DNA from: Thermotoga neapolitana DSM 4359
GTDB lineage: Bacteria > Thermotogota > Thermotogae > Thermotogales > Thermotogaceae
DNA length: 64,000 bases
Assembly: GCF_000018945.1 (NCBI RefSeq)
Contig: NC_011978.1
Span: forward strand, 652,729 to 716,728
Direction: 5' to 3'
Shown here one piece after another: positions 1 to 9,225 of the stretch (the stretch's first letter is position 1; each line of letters starts with the position of its first letter). The notes under the pieces were generated by a model. That model ran no database searches. It saw only the letters and a program-made list of their open reading frames with translations, and had not been told where the DNA came from. The translations under genes were made by a program, and so were the position numbers.

Positions 1-1
1 T

Positions 2-1225
2 CCGATTATAGCCATCTCGATACTACTTTTCAGATACTTCGATAGAAGGGCTTACAGAAAAGTCAGAACCAACCTTGCCCGTCTCAACGCCTTTCTGGCA
101 GAACACATAGCGGGTGTGAACATCATAAAGATCCTGAATCTCGAAAAACACAAAGAAGAAGAGTTCTCTCACGTTTCGGAGGCTTATTACAGGTCCCTGA
201 TGGAGCAGCTCTATGTCTTTGGAATCTTCAGGCCTCTCATGGACTTCCTCTATTTTCTAGGAGTCAGTCTGGTCATATGGTACGGTGCCAGATACATCGC
301 AGATCGCACCCTGGGTTTTGGGGCCCTTTATGCTTTCGTTTCTTACCTTGACATGTTCTTCAGGCCGCTCAGGGATCTCTCTGAAAAGTACGATATAATA
401 CAGAATTCCATGGCATCCTCTGAAAAGATTCTGAACCTTCTAAAAGAGGAGAAGGAAACGGTGGGAGATCCGAATGGTCCCGGCCAGATTTCAAAAGGAC
501 TTCTTCGTTTTGAAAAGGTCTGGTTCTCCTACGATGGTGAAAACTGGGTCTTGAAAGACGTTGATCTGGAGTTCCATCCTGGAAAGCTCTACGCCATTGT
601 TGGAGAAACGGGTGCAGGAAAGTCCACTCTGATGAGTTTGATAAACGGCCTCTACATTCCTCAGAAGGGAAGGATACTCATCGATGAAATACCCTTGCTT
701 GCGTACAATCTGAAAGTTGCCAGAAGGCAAATTGCTGCAGTTCCTCAGGATGTGATGCTTTTCAGTGGAACGATACTGGATAACATCAGGCTTTTCGACG
801 AGAGAATACCGGAAAAAGAGGTCCTAAGAGCCCTGGAAAGGGTGCACGCAATGGATATAATCGAAAGGCTACCGGGAGGAATTCACTACGAGATCGTGGA
901 GAGGGGAACCACTCTATCGGCTGGAGAAAGACAGCTCATAGCTCTCGCACGGGCGGTGCTGTTCGACGCGAAGATCTTCATCCTGGACGAAGCCACAAGC
1001 AACGTGGACGTGATAACGGAGATGAAGATACAGGAATCCCTGAGAGAACTCTCAAAAGAAAGAACGGTGATAATGATAGCCCACAGGCTTTCAACTGTAA
1101 GGGACGCAGACGAGATAGTGGTGATTCATAATGGCAGAGTAGTGGAAAAAGGAACTCACTCCGAACTGCTCGGAAGAAAAGGTGTGTATTACAGGCTCTA
1201 TCGGATCCAGTTTGAAAACGTCTGA
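2..1225 (+). CDS. ABC transporter, fused membrane and ATPase domains (5' end outside window)
   Basis: The frame is open to the left edge of the window, so the start is missing and only about 407 residues are seen. The visible part begins inside the six-helix exporter-type membrane domain, with a hydrophobic stretch around FLYFLGVSLVIWYGA, and continues into a complete nucleotide-binding domain. That domain has Walker A GETGAGKST (about nt 602-628), signature LSAGER, Walker B IFILDEAT and the switch histidine in AHRLS. This is the layout of a half-size ABC exporter, which usually works as a homodimer or as a heterodimer with a neighbouring half-transporter. All ATPase motifs look intact. The gene is followed after 13 nt by the peptidase gene. 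The exported substrate cannot be told from sequence. Confidence 0.9.
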   Translation, partial: PIIAISILLFRYFDRRAYRKVRTNLARLNAFLAEHIAGVNIIKILNLEKHKEEEFSHVSEAYYRSLMEQLYVFGIFRPLMDFLYFLGVSLVIWYGARYIADRTLGFGALYAFVSYLDMFFRPLRDLSEKYDIIQNSMASSEKILNLLKEEKETVGDPNGPGQISKGLLRFEKVWFSYDGENWVLKDVDLEFHPGKLYAIVGETGAGKSTLMSLINGLYIPQKGRILIDEIPLLAYNLKVARRQIAAVPQDVMLFSGTILDNIRLFDERIPEKEVLRALERVHAMDIIERLPGGIHYEIVERGTTLSAGERQLIALARAVLFDAKIFILDEATSNVDVITEMKIQESLRELSKERTVIMIAHRLSTVRDADEIVVIHNGRVVEKGTHSELLGRKGVYYRLYRIQFENV

Positions 1226-1238
1226 GGAGGGAAACAAA

Positions 1239-2318
1239 ATGGAAAGAGCAGACAGGGCGATGGAACTGGCTATGAAAAAAGGAGCGGATGCCTTTCTGAT
1301 CGTGAACGTCGAAAACTCCTCGAGGGCTTCTTCAATATACTTTTCTGGTTTCACAGGGTCCTTCTCTATCATCCTGATCTCTGAAAGCGCAAGACTCCTC
1401 ATCACCGATCCGAGGTACACCAGCCAGGCCAAGCAGGAAACTGATTTTGAAGTCCGGGAGGTAAAAGACGGTGATTTCATCGGAGTTTTGAAAAACGTGG
1501 TGAAGGATCTCAACATAAAGGTGATCGCCCTTGAGGAAGAAAGGCTTTCTCTTTCCATGTTCAGAAAGATCTCAACCGCTCTCGGAAAGAGAAAGTTCAT
1601 TGGTTTTGATGACGAGGTGAAGAGCCTGAGAATGATCAAAGACGAAAAAGAGATCGAAAAAATCAAGCAAGCGATAGAGATATCTGAGAGGGCCTTCCTT
1701 GAGACGATCCAGCAGATAAGAGCAGGAACGACGGAAAAGGAAATAGCCGCTCTTCTTGAGTACACGATGAAGAAAGAAGGGGCGGAGAAAACGGCGTTTG
1801 ACTCCATCGTGGCTTCCGGGTGGCGTTCCGCTCTGCCTCACGGAAAACCAACTGAAAAGGTCGTTGAAAGAGGAGACGTGATCGTCATCGACTTTGGAGC
1901 AGTTTACGAGAACTACTGTGCTGATATCACGCGTGTCGTCTGCATAGGCGAACCTTCTGATCGAGTGAAAGAGATACACGGAATCGTTCTCGAGGCTCAG
2001 GAAAGAGCACTGAAGAACGCAAAGGCAGGACTGACGGGAAAACAGCTCGACTCGTTCGCAAGAGAGTTTATCGTTGAGAAAGGATATGGGGAGTTCTTTG
2101 GACACAGTCTGGGACATGGAATAGGTCTGGAGGTCCATGAAGGACCGGCGGTGAGTTTTAGAAACGAGTCTTCCCTTCCCGAAAATGCGGTCGTCACCAT
2201 AGAGCCCGGAATCTATCTGGAAGGAGAGTTCGGCATAAGGATAGAGGAGGATGTGGTTCTGAAAGAACAGGGGTGCGAAATCCTCACCACTCTGCCGAGA
2301 TCTATATTCGTTGTTTGA
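1239..2318 (+). CDS. M24 family metallopeptidase (Xaa-Pro aminopeptidase/prolidase type)
   Basis: A 359-residue protein with the 'pita-bread' M24 catalytic domain in its C-terminal two thirds. The metal ligands can be placed: Asp in VIDFGAVYE, Asp in CADITR, His in GHSLGHGIGLEVHE, Glu in TIEPGIY and Glu in GIRIEEDV. The N-terminal third is the creatinase-like domain typical of Xaa-Pro peptidases. It would remove an N-terminal residue preceding proline, or split Xaa-Pro dipeptides, in the cytoplasm. I chose the ATG at 1239 because GAGGAGG lies at 1224-1230; the open frame runs further upstream into the ABC gene. Its last 17 nt overlap the convergent folK gene. Confidence 0.9.
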   Translation: MERADRAMELAMKKGADAFLIVNVENSSRASSIYFSGFTGSFSIILISESARLLITDPRYTSQAKQETDFEVREVKDGDFIGVLKNVVKDLNIKVIALEEERLSLSMFRKISTALGKRKFIGFDDEVKSLRMIKDEKEIEKIKQAIEISERAFLETIQQIRAGTTEKEIAALLEYTMKKEGAEKTAFDSIVASGWRSALPHGKPTEKVVERGDVIVIDFGAVYENYCADITRVVCIGEPSDRVKEIHGIVLEAQERALKNAKAGLTGKQLDSFAREFIVEKGYGEFFGHSLGHGIGLEVHEGPAVSFRNESSLPENAVVTIEPGIYLEGEFGIRIEEDVVLKEQGCEILTTLPRSIFVV

Positions 2319-2757
2319 GTTCTATCAGCAGTTCTTGCACGGTCTTTTTCAAAACAGGATGAACGAGGTCCGGAGCTATTTCGCTCAGGGGTTCCAGAAC
2401 GAAGAGTCTGTTGTGAGCGTCAGGATGTGGTATGATCAATCCTTCCTCGTTCACGATGAGATCTTCATAGAACACGATATCGAGATCTATCACCCTGGGG
2501 CCCCATTTGACCGTTCTGACCCTTCCCATTTCTCTTTCTATCTCAAGAAGAGTGTTAAGAAGGGTTCGGGGTGAAAGATCTGTTTCCACAAGGCACACAG
2601 CGTTCAGAAACTTTGGCTGATCGGTGTATCCATAGGGTTCCGTTTCAACGAACGAGGAGAGTTTTTCGATATACATACAGCGTCCTTTCATCTTCACAAT
2701 GGCTGTTTTCAGGTTCATCTCTCTGTCTCCCAGGTTGCTTCCGAGTGCTATCACCAC
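2302..2757 (-). CDS. folK: 2-amino-4-hydroxy-6-hydroxymethyldihydropteridine pyrophosphokinase
   Basis: A 151-residue HPPK, the usual size. It transfers pyrophosphate from ATP to 6-hydroxymethyl-dihydropterin, giving the substrate of FolP. Family motifs are present: GSNLGDRE at the N-terminus, the WGPRVIDLDI signature containing the paired Asp residues that bind magnesium, and PHPDAHNRLFVLEPL near the C-terminus. It is the last gene of a minus-strand pterin/folate run and overlaps the upstream folP by 7 nt, so translation is probably coupled. Its 3' end overlaps the convergent peptidase gene. Confidence 0.93.
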   Translation of the reverse strand: MVIALGSNLGDREMNLKTAIVKMKGRCMYIEKLSSFVETEPYGYTDQPKFLNAVCLVETDLSPRTLLNTLLEIEREMGRVRTVKWGPRVIDLDIVFYEDLIVNEEGLIIPHPDAHNRLFVLEPLSEIAPDLVHPVLKKTVQELLIELKQRI

Positions 2758-3593
2758 TTTCGCCAGAGTATCGCCTCCATCATTTTTACGACTCTTTTGT
2801 TCGGTAGCACATCGTGTACTCTGAGGATATCAACACCTTTCATCGTGCAGTAAGCAGTGACGGCAAGGGTGCCTTCCAGTCTTTCTTCCGGTGGAACGTT
2901 CCCCATCGTGATGCCTATAAAAGATTTTCTCGAGGCACCAACGAGCAGAGGAAAATCGAATTCTTTGAATTCGTCTATCCTGCGCAGAATTTCCAGGTTG
3001 TCCTCGTATCTTTTGCCAAATCCGATGCCAGGATCCAGCACGATCTGATCCACACCATTTTCCTTGAGGTAGTCTATCTTTTCCTGGAAGTATCCTTTTA
3101 TTTCCTCCACGACATCTTCGTAGAAGGGATTTTCCTGCATCGTTTTCGGCGTTCCCTTGATGTGCATGAGAACGTACGGTACCCTGTTGTTCGATGCAAC
3201 CTCCACTATCTCGGGTTCGAACTGGAAACCACTGATGTCGTTGATGATGTCGGCTCCTGAATCTATGGCTTTCAAAGCGATCCTCCATCTGTAGGTGTCC
3301 ACGGATATCGGTACATCCGTTACGGATCTGATCGCTTTTATCACGGGGATGACCCTGTTCATTTCCTCTTCTTCGTCGACGGGATCCGAGCCAGGTCTGG
3401 TGGACATTCCGCCAACATCTATTATGTCGACTCCTTCTTTCACCATCTTCTTTGCCGCTTCAACGGCCTCCAACACACTCTGTTTCCTTGAACCTGCGTA
3501 GAAAGAATCCGGTGTAACGTTTATTATGCCCATGATCAGCGTTCTGTCGAATACAAGTTTTCTCTCCCATGGAGTCGTGTAAATCATGCCCAT
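2751..3593 (-). CDS. folP: Dihydropteroate synthase
   Basis: A 280-residue TIM-barrel enzyme that condenses 6-hydroxymethyl-dihydropterin pyrophosphate with p-aminobenzoate. Signatures are clear: IINVTPDSF (pterin/phosphate loop), DVGGMSTRPG, the ISVDTYR strand, INDISG, DPGIGFGK and VGASRKSFIG. The frame is open 36 nt further upstream, but the ATG at 3593 forms a TGATG overlap with the folE2 stop codon, so I take it as the start. That arrangement suggests translational coupling with folE2 upstream and folK downstream. Confidence 0.93.
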   Translation of the reverse strand: MGMIYTTPWERKLVFDRTLIMGIINVTPDSFYAGSRKQSVLEAVEAAKKMVKEGVDIIDVGGMSTRPGSDPVDEEEEMNRVIPVIKAIRSVTDVPISVDTYRWRIALKAIDSGADIINDISGFQFEPEIVEVASNNRVPYVLMHIKGTPKTMQENPFYEDVVEEIKGYFQEKIDYLKENGVDQIVLDPGIGFGKRYEDNLEILRRIDEFKEFDFPLLVGASRKSFIGITMGNVPPEERLEGTLAVTAYCTMKGVDILRVHDVLPNKRVVKMMEAILWRKW

Positions 3594-4372
3594 CAACCCT
3601 CCAGAACAAAATCTCCTTTCTCCACACATGCGAACGCGTTGTGATTGTGTATACTCTCCATGCTCTCCACGTAGACTCTGTACCAGGTGATTCTTGGATC
3701 CTTCTCCAGATCGAGGGCAACGTCCCTTGCCACGTCTTCCACGAACTTTGGATTCTCGTAGGCTCTCTCTGTGACGAATTTCTCATCGGGCCTTTTGAGA
3801 AGGGTGTAAAGGGGAACGCTCGCGTTCCTTTCGGCTATCTCAACCAGATCTTCGAACCATATGAACTTTCTCGTTCTCACGTGTATCTCAACGAACGCCC
3901 TCTGATTGTGGGCACCATAGTCGCTGATTTCCTTCGAACAGGGACATAGATTGTGCACCGGAACCCTGACTCCTATTTTAAAAGAGAAGTTCTTTTCCTT
4001 TTCGGCTTCAACAAAACAGTCCACTTTCAGAGGGGAAACTTTCCGTGTGACGGGAGACTCCTTCCACACGAAATAGGGAAAGCGGATCTCAAGATGTGCT
4101 CTCTTTGCTTCCATGGTGACGATGAGATCGTCCAGAACCTTTTCGAAAATGTGAGGCGTGATTTCTTCCAGTCCGTTCAGCACCTCTATGAAACGGCTCA
4201 TGTGAATACCCCTTTTTTCTCTGTGAAGATCCACCGAACAACTTATCTGTGCGACGGTTGGCTGGTATCCGTCTCCTTTCAGCAATATCTTCAAAGGCCA
4301 GCTGAGATCTTTTATTCCCACCTTCTTCAGTGGCACCATCCTCGTGTCTTTCTCGTTCTGAACGTCTTTCAA
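3593..4372 (-). CDS. folE2: GTP cyclohydrolase I, FolE2 type (GCYH-IB)
   Basis: A 259-residue protein of the FolE2 family, which makes 7,8-dihydroneopterin triphosphate from GTP and is unrelated in sequence to classical FolE. The diagnostic block HNLCPCSKEISDYGAHNQR contains the conserved metal-binding and catalytic Cys residues. A second conserved patch, VESMESIHNHNAFA, lies near the C-terminus. The gene overlaps both neighbours: its ATG overlaps the stop of the upstream PTPS-like gene as ATGA, and its stop overlaps the folP start as TGATG. It supplies the first step for folate and possibly queuosine made by this gene cluster. Confidence 0.92.
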   Translation of the reverse strand: MKDVQNEKDTRMVPLKKVGIKDLSWPLKILLKGDGYQPTVAQISCSVDLHREKRGIHMSRFIEVLNGLEEITPHIFEKVLDDLIVTMEAKRAHLEIRFPYFVWKESPVTRKVSPLKVDCFVEAEKEKNFSFKIGVRVPVHNLCPCSKEISDYGAHNQRAFVEIHVRTRKFIWFEDLVEIAERNASVPLYTLLKRPDEKFVTERAYENPKFVEDVARDVALDLEKDPRITWYRVYVESMESIHNHNAFACVEKGDFVLEG

Positions 4373-4731
4373 ACCTTCTCACCTCTGTACACAACACCGC
4401 TCGTTTCGGTCTCCCACAGTTCTATCTCCACAAGGCGAACACCACACTCTCTGAGGGGACCTGAGAGTTGTTCCCAGATCCAGATGGCGACTCTTTCAGT
4501 GGTCGGCTGCTCGAACAACTCGTTCAGATAACTGTGGTCCAGTTTCTTTATCACCCGATCTTCCACCATTTTCTTCAGTTCTGCAAAGTCCATGACCATG
4601 TCTTCCTCGTTCAGAGGGCCTTCCACCTTCACGGTGAGTCTGTAGGTGTGACCGTGCAATCTTTCGCACTTTCCGTGGTACTTCACCAGGTTGTGTGCAG
4701 CCTCGAAGGAAAACTTCTTCACCAGAACCAT
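4369..4731 (-). CDS. 6-pyruvoyl-tetrahydropterin synthase family protein with CExxHGH motif
   Basis: A 120-residue COG0720 (QueD/PTPS) protein. Zinc ligands are visible as the His in FEAAHN and the two His of RLHGHTYR. The catalytic Cys sits in CERLHGH and is followed directly by Glu, and a second catalytic His lies in LDHSYLNE. From memory of the family literature, CxxxHGH marks QueD (queuosine), ExxxHGH marks PTPS-III (folate) and CExxHGH marks dual-function PTPS-I/III. The setting between folE2 and folP/folK, with no folB in the window, favours a folate role here, perhaps alongside queuosine. I chose the ATG at 4731, preceded by AGGGGTG; the frame is open for 33 nt more upstream. Confidence 0.87.
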   Translation of the reverse strand: MVLVKKFSFEAAHNLVKYHGKCERLHGHTYRLTVKVEGPLNEEDMVMDFAELKKMVEDRVIKKLDHSYLNELFEQPTTERVAIWIWEQLSGPLRECGVRLVEIELWETETSGVVYRGEKV

Positions 4732-4744
4732 GTTTTCACCCCTG

Positions 4745-5999
4745 CTAGAGGACATAATCTCCAAACCTTTCGACGACTCTGTCCAGAAAGGACTTCATTT
4801 CTTGCCTCAACTCTTTTCCCACTTCCAATTCTTCAAAATTCAACTCCCTCACTGTTGATCCGAGTATTTCGAAGGCCTCCTTGTCCAGTTTTCCCTCCTT
4901 TACCTCGTCTCTGATGATATTCATGGCTTTCTCCACATCCATCTTAGGACGATAGGGTCGCTTTTCCATGAGAGCGCTGAACACGTCTGCCACCTGCAAG
5001 ATTTTATCTTCAGGGCTCATTTCCTCTCCTTTCAACTTGAAGGGATATCCAGAACCGTCGATCCTTTCGTGGTGCCTTACAGCAGGCAGAAACCATTCTT
5101 CCTTGTTCATCGGAAGAAGTATGAGATAAGAAAAGTACACGTGTTTTCTCATCACCCGAAACTCTTCCTCATCTAGCTTTGCTGGTTTTTCCCAGTATCC
5201 TGTAGTTCACACTGATTTTTCCTATGTCATGGTACAGTCCCGCTCTGAAGAGGCTTTCAGCATCCTTTCCAGATGCTTTTCCCATTTCCTTTGCGATGTT
5301 TGCAACCCTCCAGGTGTGCTCACTGGTGAACTCGCTCTTGGCGTCTATTATGAAAGAAACGATCTTTCCAAACTGAGTAACATCTTCCGCTGTGCATTCC
5401 GGACAGTTCGTCACGTATTCTTGAAGGAAATCAATTGTGGATTCGGTGAGGATGTGTTCAAGTTGCCACTGGGTGAACTCTTTCAGAAGGATTTCCCGGC
5501 ATGCTTCGAAGACTTCCGGGAAGAAAAAACTCTTCATTTCTTCAAGAGGAACCAGTATCTCTTTTGGTTCGGTATCATGGTTGATCATCACGTATCTTGA
5601 GACCTGATCCGATATGAACACCACGTTTGCGTACATGTCCTCGTTCCTGGATGGGTCCAGATGAAACGCAGGAAAGTGGTGCTTCAAAACGATAGGAGAC
5701 AGAAACTTGAGTCTTTCCACATAGTCCGTTATGAAACTGCCCAGTATGGAGTGAAGGTGCAGAGGTTTTCCAGGGGTGTCCTTTATGATGATGAAAGCGT
5801 TGTCCATGTCGTCCAGGATGGTCTTTTCACCATCGTATGGGAGGATCAAACCAAGATCGTGAAGCAAGCCTGAGAGGAGGGCAGTTGAGGTGTCCAGATT
5901 CAGTTTTTCGGCGATTTGAAAGGCAAGAAAAGCGACCTGAAAAGTATGTTTTCCCAGGGGTGGTATGGTCTTGAGTAAATTGAAAAGAACCCTTATCAT
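4745..5999 (-). pseudogene. HD-GYP-type phosphodiesterase/sensor gene split by a frameshift
   Basis: Two frames together make one protein of about 417 residues. The first part (5169-5999) carries a degenerate N-terminal HD-like domain with SGLLHDLGLIL, then a second HD domain with EHTWRVAN and YHDIGK. The second part (4745 to about 5190) carries the GYP signature HHERIDGSGYP. The frames join at a coding-strand A5 tract next to GGG (plus-strand 5186-5190): removing one base restores RIL-x-K-P-A-K-L-D-E-E-E-F-R-V-M-R-K-H. An intact HD-GYP domain would hydrolyse cyclic di-GMP; split as read here, the domain could not fold. The gene overlaps THEP1 upstream by ATGA. The lesion may be a true mutation, slippage or a sequencing error. 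Confidence 0.85.
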
Positions 6000-6520
6000 T
6001 CTCCGACACCTCGGTTAGATTTTAACATGTCCAGTATCCTCTTCAGGAGAAGGTCTCTGTTTCTTTCGTTCAACTCAAAGATGATAACATCTTTTTTGTT
6101 TTTGATCTTCTCCACGAACGGGTCACTTGATTTTTTGATCGTTGCAATGAGATCTTTTTCGCTGTTGAAGGCCTTCTCAACAACCCTTTTGAATCTTTCG
6201 GAGAGAAGTTCCATTTTACCTATCTCGTCTATGATCACAACACTCTTTTCTTCAAGTGCTCTTTCCACCGAATCGACTCCCAGTTCTTCCAGATCTTTCA
6301 GGTTCACTCCGTACTTTCCCACCCGGTGCTGAGAGGGAAATCCCACCTTCGCGAGGATTCCCTCTCTTCCATCAAGGGTGACTATTTTGAAACCAACCCT
6401 CTTTCCCTTCTCTCTCATTTCTTCAGTGTAGAAGCCTCCTGCATTCTGCAGGAGGCTTGAGATCTTTTTGATGAGTGTGGTCTTTCCAACACCCGGCCTT
6501 CCGGTGATCAGGATTTTCAT
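5996..6520 (-). CDS. Nucleoside-triphosphatase THEP1 family
   Basis: A 174-residue P-loop NTPase matching the THEP1 family (cancer-related NTPase fold, described biochemically from Aquifex). Walker A is GRPGVGKTT at residues 6-14 and Walker B is VVIIDEIGKMEL near the middle. The size equals the family norm. These enzymes hydrolyse a broad set of nucleoside triphosphates slowly, and their cellular role is unclear. It overlaps the secreted-protein gene upstream and the HD-GYP gene downstream by four nucleotides each (ATGA), so all three are probably translated from one mRNA. Confidence 0.9.
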   Translation of the reverse strand: MKILITGRPGVGKTTLIKKISSLLQNAGGFYTEEMREKGKRVGFKIVTLDGREGILAKVGFPSQHRVGKYGVNLKDLEELGVDSVERALEEKSVVIIDEIGKMELLSERFKRVVEKAFNSEKDLIATIKKSSDPFVEKIKNKKDVIIFELNERNRDLLLKRILDMLKSNRGVGE

Positions 6521-8022
6521 TTCAGTTCCAGACTGTTCAGGATCTTCTCAAACACACTCTCCAGTCTCTTGAAATCCTCTTCGAGGGCGTAAAAACTCAT
6601 GTAGAGATACTGTCCCTCTTTCTCTGGAAACTGAACAATCCAGAAGAGAAAATTCTGCCCCGTTTCGTAATCGGGCATGGAGCTTTCTATGAAGTTGACC
6701 TCGTAATTTGGTGTTTTGACGGTTTCTCCGTTTTCAAGAGGCTCGGTTTCATAGTGGATTTCCGCGAAGGTCAGATCAGCGATGTCGAATATGAAGTAGT
6801 GAATACCTTCGGAGAGTTCGTAGTAGGTGTAACTGGGAACATCCACCCTGAAGGTGTCCGTTTCAACGGTTTTCATCGAAATCTCCCTGGAGAACTTGAA
6901 AGTCCCTTCAGCGGTTCTTTCACCGTCGATGTAGAAAGACACCTTCCAGTTTCCAAGGTCCTTTTCACCCAGGCCATCTGACGGTATCCAGCCCCACACG
7001 CTGTCGTAGTAATCGTATCCTGTCTCAACCACCGGGGCAACGATGTAGTAAACGGTTTCTCTCAGATTTCCACTGGGATCGTACCATTCCCATTTGAATA
7101 TGTGGGAGTTTTCAAAGGGATCCGTATTGCTCCACATGACGATTCTTTTGTCAAAGAGGTTGAACGTGTCGTCGGTGGCGAAGGGAGTGTTTTCGTATAC
7201 GCTTCTGCAGAAAAGAGACTCGGTGATGGATACTGACTCTTTTGGAAGATGTTTTATCTCACCTGAGACGTTCTCAAACACAACGGAAGTACCATCTGAT
7301 ATGGAGAATGGGTCTTCCACATCGGAGAACAAAAGATTTAGCCTTCCATCTTCGACTCTACCACTGAAGGCACCATCCCAGAATTTTGAAGGTCCCAGTG
7401 TTCCTGGCGAATCCACCCTCTTCCACCAGCCGAAGATGTTGTTTTCGATCATGACCCCTTCTATCATTCTTTCTCCGAGTGACCCTTCGATGTGATTTCC
7501 ACTCTGAAAAATCTCAAGGATATCGTTCGATGATTTCCAGTTACTGAGACTGACGTGTTCGCTCACATTGACGGAAGAAAGAATCCTTTCCAGGCTCTGT
7601 AGATCTTCTTCTGGAGGATTTCCAGCCACGAAACTCCAGATGGCAAGATCCTTCATTCCCATTGGAAACACCCTGACGTCGAAGACAAGATCTGTTCCTT
7701 CAAACCTGTAGTAACGACCTTTGAAACCGTTCCAGGTGATCTCTTTCTGATCGACAAGGGATGCATCCTGAGACAGTCCCGAAACCAGCGACTCTTCGAC
7801 ACCAGCATCGTAGATGAAAAACACACCAACACCCTGCGTGAGAGTCTGTCCGTCGCTCATTCCCTTGAAGACGCCCGTCGAGTTCAAACCCAGCGAAGGG
7901 GTCTTCTGCCAGTCTGATGGTTGCTGCCACGTGATTGGCCCGAAACTTTCCGTGACCCATTCTTCCTGGGACAACCCAAAAGCTGCTAGAAGAACCATAC
8001 CGATCAAAAGAAATCTTCGCAC
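6517..8022 (-). CDS. Secreted protein of unknown function
   Basis: A 501-residue protein I do not recognise beyond being the orthologue of a T. maritima hypothetical next to THEP1. The N-terminus MRRFLLIGMVLLAAFGLSQ is a clear signal peptide without a lipobox cysteine, so it is likely periplasmic or outer-sheath associated. The mature part is rich in aromatic and acidic residues, looks all-beta (many alternating hydrophobic strands) and has few cysteines. The start is a GTG with AAGGAGG seven nucleotides upstream (8030-8036). It heads the tightly overlapping run that continues through THEP1 and the pterin genes. Confidence 0.75.
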   Translation of the reverse strand: MRRFLLIGMVLLAAFGLSQEEWVTESFGPITWQQPSDWQKTPSLGLNSTGVFKGMSDGQTLTQGVGVFFIYDAGVEESLVSGLSQDASLVDQKEITWNGFKGRYYRFEGTDLVFDVRVFPMGMKDLAIWSFVAGNPPEEDLQSLERILSSVNVSEHVSLSNWKSSNDILEIFQSGNHIEGSLGERMIEGVMIENNIFGWWKRVDSPGTLGPSKFWDGAFSGRVEDGRLNLLFSDVEDPFSISDGTSVVFENVSGEIKHLPKESVSITESLFCRSVYENTPFATDDTFNLFDKRIVMWSNTDPFENSHIFKWEWYDPSGNLRETVYYIVAPVVETGYDYYDSVWGWIPSDGLGEKDLGNWKVSFYIDGERTAEGTFKFSREISMKTVETDTFRVDVPSYTYYELSEGIHYFIFDIADLTFAEIHYETEPLENGETVKTPNYEVNFIESSMPDYETGQNFLFWIVQFPEKEGQYLYMSFYALEEDFKRLESVFEKILNSLELK

Positions 8023-8067
8023 GATAAAACCTCCTTATGTGAGTTGACAACACTATTAAATCACTTT

Positions 8068-9141
8068 TTATTTCAAATTACAAGCCACCTTCACCAGTTC
8101 GTATTCTCTTGTCCCAAGACCTATCTCTTCTGCGTATTCAAGCTGGGTTTTCCAGGTGACGTTTGGATGAACCTCAAGGAAGGGATCCTTTCCAGTTTTC
8201 TGAAGCACAAGATCGATGCACGCTTGATCCAGGGCAACTGGATCGGTACTCACGGCAATCCCGATGTCTGGTGCCACAGGAGGTTTGTTCATGTTCCAGC
8301 AGTCACAGTCCGGAGAGACGTTCATGATGAAGGAAATGAAAACCGCTTTTTTGTCTTTCAGAACGGCTTTTGCGTATTCGGCCATCTTCTTGCTGAGAGA
8401 GTCCGTTGAACTGTCCCACTTCGGTGACATCGCACCGTAAGAACACATCGCAATGCATTGTCCACATCCGATACATTTGTCGTAGTCTATCCTTGCAACT
8501 TTCGTAACTGTGATGGCTCCGACCGGACAGAATTTCGCACATGTTCCACAGGCAACGCACTTTTCTTCCACAACGTACGGTTTCGAATCGGAGTGTTGTT
8601 CCATCTTTCCTGCCCTTGAGGCACTTCCCATTCCGACGTTCTTTATCGTGCCTCCAAATCCGGTTGCCTCGTGTCCTTTGAAGTGTGTCACCGCAACGAT
8701 GACATCAGCCAGAGCGATTGCAGCACCTATCTTCGCTTCTTTCACGTATTTTCCATCGATTCGAACCTTCACCTCATCGCTTCCCCTCAGGCCATCGGCT
8801 ATGATCACAGGAGCTCCCGTCACTTCGTAAGTGAAACCGTTCAAATATGCGTTTATCAGATGATCGACGGCGTTCGATCTGTGACCTGTGTAAAGTGTGT
8901 TCGCATCGGTGAGAAAGGGTTTTCCACCGAGATTTCTTATCTGGTCAACGATCACCTTCACGTACTGAGGTCTGATGAAGGCAAGGTTCCCGTACTCACC
9001 AAAATGGAGTTTCACAGCCACGAACTTTCCCTTTTCGATGATCTTCTCGAGTTCCACCTTCTTCAGGAGAAGTTCCAGTTTCTGAAGCATGTTCATGTTC
9101 GGGTTTGTCGTCATGTCGGTGAAGTACACCTTTGCCGGCAT
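8068..9141 (-). CDS. DUF362 domain protein with two [4Fe-4S] ferredoxin motifs
   Basis: A 357-residue protein. The N-terminal part is the DUF362 domain (VKLHFGEYGN, FLTDANTLYTGHRSNA, KGHEATGFGG). In the middle are two ferredoxin motifs, CVACGTCAKFCPVG and CIGCGQCIAMCSYG, each able to hold a 4Fe-4S cluster. No signal peptide is seen, so it is probably a cytoplasmic electron-transfer protein of unknown partner. I chose the ATG at 9141 because AAGGAGG (9149-9155) lies seven nucleotides before it; upstream ATGs are too close to that site. Confidence 0.87.
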   Translation of the reverse strand: MPAKVYFTDMTTNPNMNMLQKLELLLKKVELEKIIEKGKFVAVKLHFGEYGNLAFIRPQYVKVIVDQIRNLGGKPFLTDANTLYTGHRSNAVDHLINAYLNGFTYEVTGAPVIIADGLRGSDEVKVRIDGKYVKEAKIGAAIALADVIVAVTHFKGHEATGFGGTIKNVGMGSASRAGKMEQHSDSKPYVVEEKCVACGTCAKFCPVGAITVTKVARIDYDKCIGCGQCIAMCSYGAMSPKWDSSTDSLSKKMAEYAKAVLKDKKAVFISFIMNVSPDCDCWNMNKPPVAPDIGIAVSTDPVALDQACIDLVLQKTGKDPFLEVHPNVTWKTQLEYAEEIGLGTREYELVKVACNLK

Positions 9142-9166
9142 GTTCATCCCTCCTTCTTCAGGAATC

Positions 9167-9192
9167 AAAAAGAGAGCCCAGATGGGCTCTCT
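9167..9192 (-). terminator. Rho-independent terminator of the esterase gene
   Basis: On the minus strand a 9-bp stem (AGAGAGCCC, loop, GGGCTCTCT; plus-strand 9171-9192) is followed by a short T run (plus-strand AAAA at 9167-9170). It sits 34 nt beyond the esterase stop codon and just before the DUF362 gene, so the two are probably separate transcripts. Confidence 0.8.
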
Positions 9193-9225
9193 CGATGTTG
9201 AGTTTTCACTTAAATTCTACCACAA

